Assembly: GCA_003669575.1 (NCBI GenBank)
Contig: QWOR01000116.1
Span: forward strand, 1-5,397
Direction of reading: 5' to 3'
DNA: 5,397 nt
DNA from: Planctomycetota bacterium
GTDB taxonomy: Bacteria > Planctomycetota > Planctomycetia > Planctomycetales > Planctomycetaceae
Every line of letters begins with the position of its first letter. The first letter of the stretch is position 1. Below the pieces are notes generated by a model. It did no database searches. It saw nothing but the letters and a program-made list of their open reading frames with translations, and had not been told where the DNA came from. Made by a program: the position numbers and the translations under genes. Positions 5,233 through 5,397 of the stretch are shown here, piece by piece.

Positions 5233-5261
5233 TTTTCGTGTATTTTGTGTGTTTCGTAGTT
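5233..5261 (-). repeat. Right ACGAA repeat arm, inverted
   Basis: Read on the minus strand this is the same three-unit repeat, with the middle unit changed to ACAAA. It translates as N-Y-E-T-H-K-I-H-E-K. It differs from the left arm at five transition positions, so the two copies are related but not recent identical duplicates. Confidence 0.65.
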
Positions 5262-5286
5262 ACCTTTTCGATCCTGCTTTTCACTT

Positions 5287-5310
5287 CTCTCTGATCTTAC
5301 ACGCAGAGAG
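5287..5310. repeat. 7-bp inverted repeat
   Basis: CTCTCTG (5287-5293) is the exact reverse complement of CAGAGAG (5304-5310), with a 10-base spacer. There is no T run after it on either strand, so it is not a clear terminator. It may be a regulator site for a gene beyond the window, or chance. Confidence 0.3.
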
Positions 5311-5321
5311 CAGTAGCCCCA

Positions 5322-5356
5322 TCCATCGGCATCAGCGCAGCACAAAACCCGATGGA
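5322..5356. repeat. 8-bp inverted repeat
   Basis: TCCATCGG (5322-5329) is the exact reverse complement of CCGATGGA (5349-5356), separated by 19 bases. The right half contains ATG 5352, one of two candidate starts for a gene running off the window. If that start is real, the structure would cover it. Confidence 0.3.
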
Positions 5357-5397
5357 AGTTCGTGATGACACGAGCAACCAGCGGGTTCGAGGAGTGC

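Larger units (their letters stand above)
5076..5261. repeat. 186-bp element bounded by inverted ACGAA-type 29-bp repeats
   Basis: The left arm (5076-5104) and the reverse complement of the right arm (5233-5261) agree at 24 of 29 positions, and all five differences are transitions. In a + strand transcript three of the five become G-U or U-G pairs, so a long stem would still form. Complementarity continues inward imperfectly (AGGCTCGCGCGGTGA at 5111-5125 against AGGCGAGCGGTCA on the other strand near 5217-5229). The roughly 100-base centre is not repeated in this window. Possible roles are a bidirectional 3' end for neighbouring genes, a MITE/REP-like non-autonomous element, or two independent insertions of a genome-wide repeat. 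No transposase or target-site duplication is evident. Confidence 0.65.
5063..5397. other. Non-coding right end of the window (335 bp)
   Basis: No convincing gene is present. The stretch contains an inverted pair of ACGAA-type repeats bounding 5076-5261, a weak GC-rich/T6 site at 5191-5208, and two short stem-loops (5287-5310 and 5322-5356). The last about 45 bases have open frames starting at ATG 5352 and ATG 5365, either of which might be the beginning of a following gene, but neither is long enough to judge. Confidence 0.7.

Noticed and set aside
5076..5261. CRISPR array from the 9-base-period ACGAA units
   Set aside because: The units are too short, adjoin without unique spacers, and occur as an inverted pair.
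5127..5345. 72-residue minus-strand frame containing the H-E-K repeat peptide
   Set aside because: Its coding is generated by the ACGAA repeat and flanking non-coding DNA, with no ribosome binding site or conserved motif.
5352..5397. Partial gene starting at ATG 5352 or 5365
   Set aside because: Only 11 to 15 codons are visible, the two candidates are in different frames, and neither can be preferred.

Overview
The window most probably comes from a member of the Planctomycetota. This is inferred from four things together. A Tat-exported Gfo/Idh/MocA oxidoreductase is present, and that group is strongly expanded in these bacteria. A 9-base-period 'ACGAAxxAC' repeat is present, of the kind that litters planctomycete intergenic DNA and translates as H-E-x-H-E-x. 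There is a tiny, extremely basic conserved-looking protein. There is a large exported protein with no clear family. No rRNA, tRNA, CRISPR array, transposase or phage gene is visible. All supported genes lie on the + strand.

Layout. Positions 1-240 hold a 29-residue Arg/Lys-rich peptide gene (113-202), probably a small ribosome-associated protein. It is preceded by a long imperfect hairpin (36-79) and followed eight bases after its stop by a 9-bp perfect inverted repeat (211-230). Positions 231-440 are non-coding, with an 11-bp direct repeat. Positions 441-2041 form a two-gene operon: a PLP fold-type IV aminotransferase (BCAT/D-AAT/ADC-lyase superfamily) overlapping by four bases (ATGA) with a small SAM-dependent methyltransferase of the phospholipid N-methyltransferase (PmtA) type. 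It ends in a clear Rho-independent terminator (2050-2081).

Positions 2082-2227 are a strongly structured leader: a nested double stem-loop starting at the last terminator T, then a smaller hairpin. They precede a 551-residue exported protein (2228-3883) that seems to consist of two related halves. After an 87-bp gap comes a 363-residue Tat-exported Gfo/Idh/MocA oxidoreductase (3971-5062). The last 335 bp hold no supported gene. They contain a 186-bp element bounded by two inverted 29-bp copies of the ACGAA-type repeat, a weak terminator-like site and two further small stem-loops.

Functionally the genes are not an obvious single pathway. Only the aminotransferase/methyltransferase pair is convincingly co-expressed. 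The exported protein and the oxidoreductase both act outside the cytoplasm but have no shown link. I see no defence system, BGC or mobile system. The items most worth following are the structured leaders, the small basic protein, the coupled aminotransferase/lipid-methyltransferase pair and the inverted ACGAA element.
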